This document shows, piece by piece, positions 11,533 through 23,315 of a DNA stretch of 64,000 nt. Position 1 is the first letter of the stretch, and each line of letters starts with the position of its first letter. The notes under the pieces are model-generated. The model was not told where the DNA came from. It was given only the letters and a program-made list of their open reading frames with translations, and did no database searches. Made by a program: the position numbers and the translations under genes. Origin of the DNA: Azolla caroliniana (Eukaryota; Polypodiophyta); contig JBHGNT010000020.1 in the NCBI GenBank assembly GCA_043228905.1, positions 2,790,001 through 2,854,000 of the forward strand, written 5' to 3'.

Positions 11533-13647
11533 ATGGAGGAGCAAATGAGGCTTATGTGTACGATGATGGAACGAGTGATGCGGGAACAAGGGATGATAGC
11601 AAGCATCGACAAAGCCGTCGACAATATTCTCGCACGAGTAGGAATCTTCGAAGGTATAAATTTAACAAGATTTCTAAAGATTTATAATGAAGAAATGCTT
11701 AAACGTGGTGTCGACGAAGCTACAAAAATTAATAGCTTTAGTCGAGTCGCTGCGATTGGGCTAGAAGAGAGGATCCAAGAGCTCCAAAGGGAGAATCAGA
11801 CATGGACAACGTTCGAAAGGGCATTACTCAATGAATACAACCTCAACGATATGTCAAGGATGACAAGGCGAGCTTTCATGGATTGGGTAGAGTCTAATAA
11901 ACATTTAAGTGTTTTGGAAGTATTAAAAGAGTTTTCTGAAAGATTTGAGCAACTAAATGTTAGAGATAGAAATATAATAGTGCCAGATAAAGTAATATTG
12001 TTTCTACAAGCTACTAATATTGAAGACAGGAAGGACTTGGGAATGCTTTTAGAAGATCAGAATAGTCCAAGTGGACTTACCGAAGACTGGGAGTAGGTGA
12101 AAAGGGCGTGCGCCCATTTCTGCAAAAGAAAATTATGGTTTATGGAGTTGCCCAACAGAAATGATGAAGAAATAGGGAACGAGTCGGGAGAAAAGAAAGT
12201 AGAAGAATCACTCTTACACGAATTGGTGAAAGGTATGAAAGACTTGTCGATCAAAGTGACGAAGCTAGAATCGGGACAAAACTCGACTTCATCAAGGTAG
12301 GGAGGTGGAATGGTCCGAAGGTGTATGTGGTGTGATAGTATCGACCACCAGAAGAAAGATTGTCAAGAGCATAGGGATGCTCTTAATCATAATAAAATCT
12401 ACTATCAAGATGGCAAGATTCACTCAACAGAGACTCGACAACCACTTCAACTCAACTTCGGGCGAGGAGGAATGAAAAAGCTAATGGAAGATGTTGAGAG
12501 AGAAACGACTCAAGCGATACAATCCGTGGCAACCTTAGGATTTCGCGTAGAAGACTCATATGGTGGATCTGGCTTTTGGCAAGATGTGATGGATTATGCA
12601 AGAAAAGGGAAGGTTCGAGTGGATGAATTAAAAAGAGTAGGAGATGAAATACGAAACTTCACTGGATGGAATGATCCAGTAGACGCGCTATCAGCATTCG
12701 CCCAAGTGAATGCACAAGATGTGCTAGTGGAAGAGAAGCGGAAGAGTGCTGAGGAAGCTGATCCGACAAAGAGACATGAGACACGAGAACAAAAGAGAAG
12801 GGAGATGGAAAAGGGTGCTACTGAGCTGAAGGAAGCTGCTAAAGTAAAAGGAAAGACAGGTCCATCTTTCAAGCTTGCCTCGGACATAAAAACAACGACG
12901 GATATAAAAAAGGTACTAGAAACAAGAATATTAAATAGTAAGGTAGAATTTACTTTAAGAGAAGTGTTGGGTATAGCAAAGAAAGAATTTCATGAAGTTA
13001 TCATAGATATTATTAGAAGGAAGAGACAGGTGACGGAGGAAATTACGGGAGGGTGTGCAACAACACTCCAAGATTTGTATGGTGGCACCATCAATGCTGC
13101 AAGTGTTAAAAACCAGAATGATGTTGGCGTTCATGAAGGGGATAGGAGTCACTATACAAAGGACCATTGGGCTCGAGCAACAACGGAGGCACCTGCAAAA
13201 ATTGGGGAGCAACAAATTCCATGTATTGCTTTGATCGATCATGGATCCGAGATTAACATGATGTCATCGGAATTTTACGCTCGAGGACAGTGGCCAATCG
13301 AAAAGAATCATGGGTGGAAAATAAGAGCTGCCACAAAAACTACGGAGGATCTATTCAGAGCATGTCCTAGTGTGAACGTAACAATTGGTGATGTCTCGGT
13401 GAATCAAAATTTCTTTGTGCAGGATCGATCGACCTACCCCGTCATCCTTGGTCAACCCTACATCACCGCAGTGAGGATGGAAACAAAGGTTATTGATGAT
13501 GGTTCGGTTTTCGCGAGAATCAAGAGTCAAGATGGAAGAAAGACTGCCCAATTCTTAACTGTGAGGCCCAACCATGAAAGAAACCAAGAATGCTTGAGGG
13601 AACATCCAATTCAAGAGATGGATGAAGAGTTTTCCCAGGATTTTTAG
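11533..13647 (+). pseudogene. RLG1 gag and protease pseudogene
   Basis: One long frame starts at ATG 11533, just after the primer-binding site. The first ~190 residues are a charged gag-like region. A CX2CX4HX4C zinc knuckle (CMWCDSIDHQKKDC) is at 12322-12363. A gypsy-type aspartic protease site (ALIDHGSEINMMSSEF) has its catalytic Asp at 13237; the residue after Asp is His rather than the usual Ser or Thr. The protease fold continues through VTIGDVSVNQNFFV and YPVILGQPYI to about 13470. In-frame stops are at 12094 (TAG) and 12298 (TAG), and the frame closes at 13645. Pol resumes in another frame, open from about 13630, so a frameshift (mutational or programmed) separates protease from RT. 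Confidence 0.75.
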
Positions 13648-16600
13648 ATAGGGCTTTTACAGGTAGGGGCTGTGATAGCCCGAACATAAAAGAAAACCCC
13701 ATAAATAATAATGTAAATAAAGATATTCCTTGTACAATCTCATCTAATGGTGCTAATTTTATACTAAAAGTAAGTAATAATAAAATACAAACTGCTTTCG
13801 AGTACTTTAAGTGTTCTGGATTAATAGAGGATGATGAAGAAATTCAGGATATGTTTGAAGAATTAAGTTTTGAAGATACAATAACTCATTTGGAAGCAAT
13901 TGAAGAAGACAACGAAATCCAAGTTCCTGTCCATTCAATCAAGATGTACGAGGTCATTGAAGAAGTTGCTCGAAAGGATCATGAAGCACATGTACTAACA
14001 AAATACAAGACAGTGGAGAAGAAGGTTCGTCCTACTGCTGCTCCACTTCCAGGGGATAGTGAAAAGGCAATCAAAGAAGCAGCCACAGAGCCAATGATGA
14101 GAGACCCATGAAAGGTAGGACATGTGATTAGTCCGGAAACAATACAAGGGATGAAAATAGGAGGGGGTGACTTCCTATTACCCGCTGAAGAAAAGCAGTT
14201 CAGGGAGATGTTAAAAAGGCATGGAAAGGCATTCGCATTCCAACCAGAGGAAATAGGGTGTGTGGATCCAGAAATTGTGGAGCCCATGGTTATATTCACT
14301 ATCCCTCATATTCCATGGAACTTTAAGCCAATACCCATGCCTAGGGCTAGAATCCCTCAACTATTAGAACTTTTGAAAGAAAAGATAAGGATGGGTATCT
14401 TGGAACCATCGAACGCTCCTTACTCGAGTCGATGGTTCACTGTGTTAAAGAAAGATGGGTGACTCCGATTTATCCAAGATATGCAACCCGTGAATAAGGT
14501 AACAATCCGAAACTCGGGAGTAGGGCCAATTGTGGATGAGTTTGCTGAGATGTTTGCAGGAAGAGCTATATATTCAATGGGAGGCCTTTATTCTGGGTAT
14601 GATCAATTTCAACTTGCTATCAAAAGTCGAGATATAACTTCTATCAAGACACCTATAGGGTTAGTACGGATGTGCACCTTGCCGCAAGGAGCGACTAACT
14701 CAGTGGCGCATATGATGAATGGAATGAACAAGGTACTTCGTGATTTTATTCCTCATATTACAATGCCTTTTCTAGATGATGTTCCAATTAAGGGATGCAA
14801 GGAGGAAGAGAAGAACGAGGAATTGGACGAAAGTGGTTGCTGTCAATTTGTTGCTGATCATATCAGGGATTGTGAGAATGTGCTATCATGGATGGAAGAA
14901 GTGCATTTGACCTTATCAGGTGTGAAGTCAATATTTGGGGCAAAAGAGATATTAATAGTTGGTCATATGTGTGGCCCATACGGGAGAAAGCCATCCCCAA
15001 CCAAGGTCAATGCAATTCAAAATATGCAAGAGGAATGTACATCCGTCTCAGAAGGACGAAGGTTTATAGGGGTATGTGTTTTTTACTGTAAATGGATTCC
15101 GCATTATGCCCATTTATCTGAACCTTTATATAGACGCCTAAGAAAAGGAGAGATATTTGAATGGAGTGAAGAGCATTCAGAGGCAATGAAGAAATTGAAG
15201 TACTACTTAGCACAAGTTCCACCATTAAAGCAACCTGACTACACCCGACCCATATATCTCACAGTAGACTCTAGTCCCATTGGAATTGGATGGGTGATAA
15301 GCCAACAAGATGGGAAAGAAAGGTATCCAGTCCGATTCGGAGCAAAGGTTCTTAGTGGTCGACAAAGAAAATATGCACAGGTGAAACGAGAGCTATGGGG
15401 GATAGTAACAGCAGTAAAGACAGACATAGATTACTTAATTGGTGCTGAAGTAATAATAGAAACAGATTGTTTGCCTATTCTTGGTATCATAGCTAATTGT
15501 GATATTCCAGATCAAGCCATGTTAAGATGGTGTATCTATATTAGATCAGTCAACCCTGAAGTTCGACATATCTCTGGGAATAGAAATGCAGTAGCAGATA
15601 TGTTATCAAGAGCAAGGTATGAGGAAGAGGAGATTCCAGACTCGGATGATGAGGACAAAGAACAAACAGTCCTTACCACAAGCATTACCCGGGAAGGAGG
15701 AATGCAGTTTCTAGAAGAGGAGTATGAAGAAGAATTCAAGGAAATAGGGAAATACCTACAAATCGCTGACAAGTACAAAGGTCGATCTGGAAAAGAGTTC
15801 GCACAGTTTCACAAGAAAGCCCATAAGTTCTTCTTGCATGAAGGATATCTATGGCGATATCTATGGCGATATCTATGGCAAAGAGTAATAGGTTTCGAAG
15901 GGCAAAGAAAGGAGATAATCAGAGAGTTGCATGACAAAGAATGGGTTGGTCATCGAGGAGTGTGGGCCACTTTCAGTAAGATTAAAGAACGATTTTGGTG
16001 GCCTCGATACTATGAGCAAATAAAAAAGTATGTGGAAACTTGTCCCACTTGTCAATATTATTCAAACGTAAAATTTTGTGATGAATTACACCCAACATAC
16101 TCACCGGGGGTGCATTACAAGTGGATGATAGATTTGGTAACAATGCCACTTGGAGTAGGACAAAAGAGATACTTGGTTCTTGCTAGAGAAGATCTAACAA
16201 ATCAAGTGGAAGGCCGTTCATTGCGAACAAAAGGGACATTAGGAGTATGTCAATTCATCTTGGAGGACATTATTTGTAGATATGGATGTATCGGGAAGAT
16301 AGTGGCAGATAGGGGAGAACTCAATTCTGCGGAAGCTCAAGATTTTTTCGACAAAATAGGAATTCAGCTTTCTTTGACAACAGCATACAATCCAGAAGCT
16401 AATGGAAAGGTAGAAAGGGGACATGGGCCAATAGTCAAAGCTTTGGCAAAGGCATGTAGAGGACGGGTTAGTGATTGGCTAAAAACCTTACCCTATGCAC
16501 TATGGGCTGATAGGACAACTCACAACACTGTTACTGGATATATGCCTGCAGAATTAATCACAAGACAGAAGCCAATAATGCCAATTGAAGAAAAGATAAC

Positions 16601-16991
16601 TACATGGGCTGTGTTGCCTTGGGAATCGGAAATGAGTAGGGAAGATTTACTTGCGGTTCGAATACGACAACTTCAATCAAGGACAGAAGACATAGAAAAA
16701 GCAGCTACTAGATTGAAAGAGGCAAGAATCAAGAATAAGGACAGATTTGACAAGATGAAAAGAATACGACCAAGAAAGGTGCAAGAGGGAGATTGGGTAT
16801 TAGTATATGATAGTAGCCTAGATAATCAATACAGTACTATTCGGAAGTTTGCAAAAAGATGGTTTGGACCTTATGCAGTTAGGAAAATAACAGATAAAGC
16901 CACATATTTCCTCAATGAATTAGATGGGACAGAAATTCGTATCCCAATTGCAGGAAAAGGATTAAAATATTTAAAAGGAGGGAGTCATTAG
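13648..16991 (+). pseudogene. RLG1 pol pseudogene: RT, RNase H, integrase
   Basis: Gypsy order RT-RNase H-integrase. After a ~150-residue linker, RT starts near 14290 (IPHIPWNFKPIPMPRARIPQ). Its palm motifs are at about 14480-14800, with catalytic FLDD at 14769-14780 and LPQGATNS at about 14681-14704. RNase H has YLTVDSSPIGIGWVIS at about 15256-15303 and HISGNRNAVADMLSRA at about 15567-15614. Integrase has an HHCC finger at about 15940-16060 (CPTCQYY) and a D-D-E core: about 16131, about 16308 (VADRGELN) and about 16415 (NGKVERGH). The C-terminal GPYAVRKITDKATYFLNEL region ends at 16991. In-frame stops lie at 14109 (TGA) and 14460 (TGA, just after LKKDG). No chromodomain is visible. The RT sequence is unlike the common plant clades I know; clade not assigned. 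Confidence 0.85.
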
Positions 16992-17087
16992 AGCCCGAAT
17001 TTTATGAAGAAGTAGAAGAACTAAAAGAATCAAAAGAAGTGTTGGATGAACTCTGCACAACCAATGTGCAAGTTCAGAGGGGGTGGG

Positions 17088-17870
17088 TGTCGTGAAGAAT
17101 GTGCTTCACGATATAAAAATGAGCTTAAATGTTGTATTTAATAATATTTGAGAGACTTGAACCCACACCCTTATATACGAAGTACAATGTACATACCACT
17201 AGGCTAGGCTATTTATTTGTAAAGTGTGTAATAAATGTGCTTCATGATATAAGAATGAAGCTATATATTGTATTAAGTAAAATTGAGAGACTTGAACTCT
17301 CAACCTTGTATGCCAAACACAAAGTATACACCACTAAGCTAGGTTAGTTATTTTAGAATGCATTTTCATCATTATACTTATCCCATATCTATTTTCATAC
17401 ATGGGAGCTCAAGTGAGCATGATGGCTACCATGTATCACGTGCAATACATGTGCGCCAAATGGCGATCATGCATTACATGTAACTCATGCATTGCATGCA
17501 TGCCATGCTCCCATACATTACCATATGCATGACAACACTTATAAAAAGCGGGGCAAGGAAAACAAAGGGAATCAAGGGAGAGAGGAAAAATAATATAATC
17601 AAGTAAAGAAGACTAGCTCATTGGGTGGAGAACCCCTCGTTTCGAAGTTGAGGTCGAGGGTTCAAATCAAGGGTCGGTATTGAAAAGATTCATCTTGCGA
17701 TCAAGGATTGTAAAGTTGGTAAAATATTATATTTTTAATATACATCATGTTTATATCATATACTCTTGTTCTTTGAATCATACTTTGTCTCAATCTTCTT
17801 TCTAGAATCATACTTTGTCTCAATCTTCTTTCTTGAATCATACATTGTCTCTATCTTTTATCTATGCTCG

Positions 17871-17905
<35 letters not shown>

Positions 17906-18042
17906 TTACTTGTAACTCTTCGTCTTACTATCCTTAACCATTCTATCATCAGCATACAAGCCTTATTAAAGCTTAAGTTTCTTCAACTCCCCTTAACCTT
18001 AGTCCCCGCGACTTCGCCGCACGAACCACAACTACCCTGACA
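17088..18042 (+). repeat. RLG1 3' LTR
   Basis: 955 bp and nearly identical to the 5' LTR, including the three tRNA-like modules and the TATA box at 17540-17546. It differs mainly by a ~30-bp tandem duplication of an AATCATACTTTGTCTCAATC-type segment (about 17776-17836). Confidence 0.92.
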
Positions 18043-18046
18043 ACGT

Positions 18047-18446
18047 GTCGGCTGATGCGGATACCAACCGGTCCACATCCAATTATGTCATGACTTATGC
18101 AAGGGGAGCTGTTTCATGCCAGTCGAGGTTGCAGAAGACGGTTGCGTTGTCAACCACGGAAGCGGAGTACATGGCAGCTGTGGAAGCCGACAAGGAGATA
18201 ATCTGGATGGAGGACTTCGTCGGAGAGGTAGGAATCCAACAAGAGGAATATGGGCTCTACTGCCACAATCAAAGTGCTATCCACCTTGCAAAGAACGTGG
18301 CATACCATTCCAGAATGAAGCAAATCCAGCACAGGTACCACTGGATCCGGGAGCGAGTTGAAGATCGAGAGTTCGTGCTGACACCCGACAACCTGGACAC
18401 ATGCCGGAAGCGGATCGGACTTACAAGACATCCCATACCGGAGTGA
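18047..18446 (+). pseudogene. RLC1 RNase H, C-terminal part
   Basis: Resumes the copia RNase H after the RLG1 insertion: SADADTNRSTSNYVMTYARG, then STTEAEYMAAVEADKEIIWM and QSAIHLAKNVAYHSRMKQI, all typical copia RNase H motifs with the acidic residues kept. It ends at a TGA at 18444, directly before the polypurine tract. The fragment itself is intact; it is non-functional because the upstream polyprotein is broken. Confidence 0.88.
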
Positions 18447-18456
18447 AGGGGGAGAT

Positions 18457-18958
18457 TGTTGGGAAATTGGTCTCTCCGGATGGGATCTTGAGAACCAGAT
18501 GTAGAAGACCTGGTGAGAACCGGATGTAGAAGACATATTTATAAATATGTTCTTTAGTAAACCCACGGAGGCTATATTTGTAAATAGTCCTAAAGGCATA
18601 TTAGTATAAATATGACCTAGGGAAAACACTTATTAGTGTGTTGTATTGTTGTTGTCATATTGTTGTATAGAGAGAGCAATAGAGAGGGAGAGAGAGAGAG
18701 ATACAGAGCGATACTCTGTTGTAACTGCCGCCTGGCGAAGAAACCGAGCTCGAGGTCATTGCCTACGAGTCTCTGATTGTACCCCTTACTTCATAGTGAT
18801 AGTTCGGAGTCTATGGGCTCCCGTGGTTTTTCCCATTTAGGGTTTTCCACATAAACAACTTGTGTTCACTCTTTAGTTCCCATTTCTGTGTTCTCCATTC
18901 TCATAGAAGTGTTCAAGACTTGGTTGTGGCCGACCAATATTCCGCGCTTTACTTGATA
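18457..18958 (+). repeat. RLC1 3' LTR
   Basis: About 502 bp, TGTTGGG to CTTGATA (the terminal CA is mutated to TA). The TATA box is at 18605-18612. It is shorter than the 5' LTR mainly because it has fewer copies of the U3 tandem repeat. It is followed directly by the CTATG target duplication. Confidence 0.9.
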
Positions 18959-20365
18959 CTATGTAATGATGTGGGCACTCAAAAGGCTAGAATATGGAGG
19001 ATAACTAGGGGTAAATGCATGCTAATGAGGATTACTAATGAGGGGCAAATATTGAAAGATGCAGTCATAAGTCCATCTGAAATGGAATGGATAGGACTTA
19101 TCGATGTTGAAAATTATCTAATTGGAATTAAGGGAATGAAACCCGGATCTAATGAGGCATGCTACTACAAAATAGAGCATAGAATGGTAATATGAGAGCA
19201 ACCAACCTATCAAACTGAAAGGCTGATTAGGTTGCTTGCAAAAAATGGAAAGGATATGATAGTTGACCCAAGCCGAGTGAGCTCAAACCAACGATAGTGT
19301 GTTGGCCGAAAGAAGGGCATTCAAATAAGCTATCATGGGATCCCGTGATGTATTTCTAGAAAACTCAAGGTCAAAGTGATGGTGCCAAGTTGGTGCAATT
19401 TTTCAGGTACAACACGAAAATCGGGACGCAAATTATCCTAAAACAAGAACACAAAGATATTGTAGCTCGTAAATTTTGGATACAAGAGGGCATTAGTGAA
19501 AGGAGATTAGCTAAATTCTGGAAAATGATGTGGCATGATAGTAGTGACCACAAGATAATGATGTGCGTATCGCTTATTGTGCATAGAGCCTTGCTAGTAG
19601 GGGTGTGGGCTAAAGGCCCCAATGTAGACCCTAGATGTAGTACATGTGGACAACTAGAAAGAATTTCCCATTGTCTCTGGGAATGTCATGAAGCTACGGT
19701 TGTATGGAGAAGGGCATTACGATTGCTTTGCCACGCCTCTAGCTCATTTACCCTCAATTGGGGACATGCTTGTTGGAATTGTCTTGATGATGATGTAGAG
19801 AAATTTGATAACACATGTACAACTATGTATAGAGGGGAGAATGGAACTATTCGATTGATCGCTGGTAACAATCCACCTAGCAGTAATGCCTAGAAGCAGA
19901 AAATTGAAGATCTATGGATGTTGCTAACATCCATTATCATATGGAACATTTGGACCGCAGATGTACCAGTGTATTTTCAGCAAACAAATGGCTTCCAGCA
20001 AAATCTATTCAGCTAATATGACACACATTAATAACTACATTGAGGGCCCAATATGAGCGGCTTGATGGAACAGATGATGCTTCAGATTTAATGAGGCTAA
20101 ATTTCAAAAAACGATGGTGTACTACACCGATGGCTACAGAAATTGGAGTGTGTATTCAATGGCAGTACGTAGTACCGAGATGGTTGTTCCCCCCTTCCAT
20201 TAGATGATAGAGGGGCGTGAATGACACGACAAACATGGAGAACAAAACATGTGAGCTATTTAGTGTCAGATAAATAAGTGATGTAGCCCATACGGAAGTA
20301 GGTAATGTCTAAAGTTGTGTGTTGTATGTCATTTTAACTAATGGAGTATATTCTTCTTTGGAAGA
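18959..20365 (+). mobile_element. LINE-1, right part: RVT zinc-binding domain and 3' end
   Basis: Continuation of LINE-1 beyond RLC1. The frame from about 19390 to 19893 encodes the zf-RVT domain found at the C-terminus of plant L1 ORF2 (FWKMMWHDSSDHKIMM, then CSTCGQLERISHCLWEC with its Cys/His zinc ligands at about 19630-19690). Stops are frequent before and after. A degenerate YVVPRWLFPPS-type end near 20165-20205 matches the C-terminus of LINE-2. From 19894 to 20365 there is only decayed LINE sequence and probable 3' UTR, with no other gene. The satellite resumes at about 20370. Confidence 0.75.
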
Positions 20366-20625
20366 AATCGGCAACATAGTGAATTAATCTAAAGCTTTGC
20401 TAAAACAACCAATTTCCTAAACTAGTTTTATTTCTATCTTAGGACATTTTCGTGGAATAGATTCATTTATATCTTAGAAGAAACTTAGGAGCACTATTGC
20501 TTTATTCAGATAACAAATCGTAAAGATTCAATACTGAGGTTAATATGCAATAACTCAGAAAGAAATTTTTCGCGTACATTTTTGGGTTTTGATAGGAACG
20601 AATCCCTTGGAAATATGCCCAAATT

Positions 20626-20697
20626 GTGCTTGTAGTCCAACGGTTAGGATAATTGCCTTTCAAACAATAGACCTGAGTCCAACTCTCGGCAAGTGCA
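20626..20697 (+). pseudogene. tRNA-Gly-like pseudogene, anticodon loop changed to CTTTCAA
   Basis: 72-nt match to the satellite tRNA. The anticodon loop reads CTTTCAA, so the anticodon would be TTC (Glu-type), and the anticodon stem has a mismatch (ATTGC/ACAAT). The T-loop is TCCAACT, which breaks box B. Confidence 0.6.
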
Positions 20698-22056
20698 CAC
20701 TATATTATTTCAATCACTGCTTCCAACAGAAAAGTAAAAATGATTCAATTCCTTTCTAGAATGATACGTACCTTTCAAAGTTTCATAACTAGAGCGTAAG
20801 AAGACTGCAACATAGTGAATTAATCTAAAGCTTCGCTAAAACAAATATTTTTCTGAACTAGTTTCATTTCTATCTTAGAAGAAACTAAGGCTCAACTTTT
20901 CCTCACTCTTGTGACAAATGGTAAAGATTAAGGACTCACACGGATATGAGATATTTGTGCGCTTGTAGTCCTATAGTTAATATGTTTGCTTTGAAAAGCA
21001 ACAGATAGAACTTCAACATGTCGTAAGTGCACGTTGTATGCTTTAGAGTAGTACTCCAATAGGACAAGAAAAATGTGTTTGAGTCGATTCTAGAACGATA
21101 TGTTACTTGACAAGTTCTATAACTATATTGTAGCAAATTCTCTAAAAATTGAATTAATATGAAGCTTTGCTCAAATAGGCCGTTTTCGTGGACTAGTTTC
21201 ATTTGTATCTTAGAAGAAACTTAGGAGCATTATGTGTTTATTTAGATAAGAAATAGTAACGATTCAATACTGGGGTTAATATGAATAACTCAGCAAGAAA
21301 TTTTTCTAGTACATTTTTTATTTCTGATAGTATACGGATCCCTTGGATATATTCCGAAATTGCGCTTGTCATCCAACGGTTAGGATAATTGCCTTCCAAG
21401 AAATAGACCCTCGAAGAGTTAAACTCCTGGAAAAAATCATTAAAATCCATTCCAAATTTATACATACCTTTGAAAGCTTTATAACTAGAGCGTACGAAGT
21501 CGTCAACAAAGTGAATTCATCTAAATAATTCCTAAAACAACTATTTTTCTGAACTAATTTGATTTCTATCTTAGAAGAAACTAAGGCTCAAGTTTTGCTT
21601 ACTAATGTGACAAATTGTAAAGATTAAGGCCTGACAGTGATATGAGATATTTGTGTGCATGTAGTCCTATAGTTAATGAATTTGATTTCAAAGCAATAGA
21701 TAGAACTTCAACATGTCGTAAGTGCACGTTGTGTGCTTTAAAGTAGTATTGCAATGGGACAAGCAAAATTTATTTGAGTTGATTCGAGAACGGTATGCTA
21801 CATCACAAGTTTTATACCAATAGTGTAGAAAATTTTGAAAAATTGAATTAATATGAAACTCTCCTCAAATAGACCGTTTTCGTGTACTAGTTTCATTTGT
21901 ATCTTAGTAGAAATGTAGGAGCACTATTGATTTATTCAGATAACATATCGTAAAGATTCAATACTGAGGTTAATATACACAAACTCAGCACGAAATTTTT
22001 CTCGTACATTTTTTGCTTCTGATAGTATATGAATCCCTTGGAAATATGCCCAAATT

Positions 22057-22128
22057 GCGCAAGTATTCCAACGGTTAGAATAATTACCTTCCAAGCAATA
22101 GACCAGAGTTCAACTCTCGACAAGCGCA
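22057..22128 (+). pseudogene. tRNA-Gly(TCC)-like pseudogene
   Basis: Anticodon loop CTTCCAA is kept, but the acceptor (GCGCAAG against CAAGCGC) and the D- and T-stems carry mismatches. Neighbouring copies at 21362 and 22771 are truncated in the T-arm. Confidence 0.6.
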
Positions 22129-23315
22129 CACTATGTTATTTCAAACACTGCTTCCAACAGAAAAGAAAACATGATTCAATTCCATTACTGAATGATACAT
22201 ACCTTTCAAAGATTCATAACTAGAGCGTACGAAGTCGTTAACAAAGTGAATTCATCTAAATCTTTGCTAAAACAACTATTTTTCTGAACTAGTTTCATTT
22301 CTATCTTAAAAGAAACTAAGCCTCAACTTTTTCTCACTCATTTGACAAATTGTAAAGGTTAAGGACTCATACTCAAATGAGATATTTGTGCGCTTGTAGT
22401 CCTATAGTTAATGTATTTAATTTGAAAGCAATAGATAGAACTTCAACATTTCGTAATTGCACGTTGTGTGCATTAGAATAGTATTCCAATGGGACAAGAA
22501 AAATGTATTTGAGTCGATTTGAGAACGGCATGTTACATGACAAGTTTTAGAACAATATTCTAGAGAATTCTCAAAAAATTCAATTCATATAAATCTTTGC
22601 TCAAATAGACTGTTTTCATGGACTAGTTTCATTTGGATCTTAGAAGAAACGTAATGACAAATTGTAAAGATTCAATACTAAGGTTAATATAAAATAACTC
22701 AACAAGAAATTTTTGTCGTACATTTTTTGTTTCTGATAGTATATGGATCCCATGGAAATTTGCCTATATTGCGCTTGTAATCCAATGGTTAGGATAATTG
22801 CCTTTCAAGCAATACACCTGAGTTCAAGCGCACACAAATTTATTTTACTCACTTCTTCCAACAGAAAATTCAATTTCATTCCAGAATGATACATACCTTT
22901 CAAAGATTCATAACTAGAGCGTATGAAGTTGTCAACAAAGCGAATTTATCTAATCTTTGCTAAATCAACTATTTTGCTGAACTAGTTTTATTTCTATCTT
23001 AGAAGAAACTAAGGCTCAAGTTTTGCTCACTCATGTGACAAGTTGTAAATATTAAGGACTCACACTGATATGAGATATTTGTGCGGTTGTAGTCGTATAG
23101 TTAATATATTTGCTTTGAAAGCAATAGATAGAACTTCCATTGTCGTAAGTGCACAGTGTGTGCTTTAGAGTAGTACTCCAATGGGACAAGGAAAATGTAT
23201 TTGAGTCGATTCGAGAACGGCATGTTACATGACAAGTTTTACAACAATATTGGTACAGAAAATTGAGGAAGAGTCGGGGAACAGTAATAAGAAGGATTTT
23301 CTGCAGGTCGCGAAC

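Larger units (their letters stand above)
10564..18042 (+). mobile_element. RLG1: Ty3/gypsy LTR retrotransposon nested in RLC1
   Basis: A complete gypsy element with LTRs 10564-11493 and 17088-18042, an ACGT target duplication (10560-10563 and 18043-18046), a primer-binding site complementary to the plant tRNA-Trp 3' end (TGGTGAACCCGACGTGAA, 11498-11515) and a polypurine tract (CAGAGGGGGTGGG, ending at 17087). Removing the element and one ACGT restores the RLC1 frame (D-S-D-V-S-A-D). The LTRs are nearly identical apart from a ~30-bp tandem duplication in the 3' LTR, so insertion is recent. Even so, the coding region has several stops, so this copy probably moved with help from another element or decayed quickly. 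Confidence 0.93.
6434..18958 (+). mobile_element. RLC1: Ty1/copia LTR retrotransposon, interrupted by gypsy RLG1
   Basis: Full-length copia element inserted into LINE-1. It has paired LTRs (6434-6972 and 18457-18958), a 5-bp target duplication CTATG on both sides, a primer-binding site TGGTATAAGAGC (6976-6987, one mismatch to the initiator tRNA-Met type TGGTATCAGAGC) and a polypurine tract (GAAGGGGGAGAT, ending at 18456). Domain order is gag, protease, integrase, RT, RNase H, which defines copia. Its own length without RLG1 is about 5 kb. The two LTRs differ at many positions and by small indels, so it is older than RLG1. Several in-frame stops make it inactive. Confidence 0.93.
20370..23253. 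repeat. Diverged tRNA-Gly satellite array (left block)
   Basis: About four monomers of roughly 700 bp, related to the 729-bp satellite at the right end of the window. Each has two similar halves: a tRNA-Gly-like module (near 20626, 21362, 22057 and 22771) and a decayed tRNA-like module (near 20959, 21650 and 22390). Shared landmarks are GAACTAGTTTCATTTCTATC and GACTAGTTTCATTTG. All tRNA-like copies here are mutated or truncated. No protein gene. The right edge is cut by LINE-2. Confidence 0.85.

Noticed and set aside
13630-13655. Programmed -1 frameshift site between RLG1 protease and RT
   Set aside because: The run of Ts before the TAG does not fit a canonical slippery heptamer in the gag frame. 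A simple indel is as likely.
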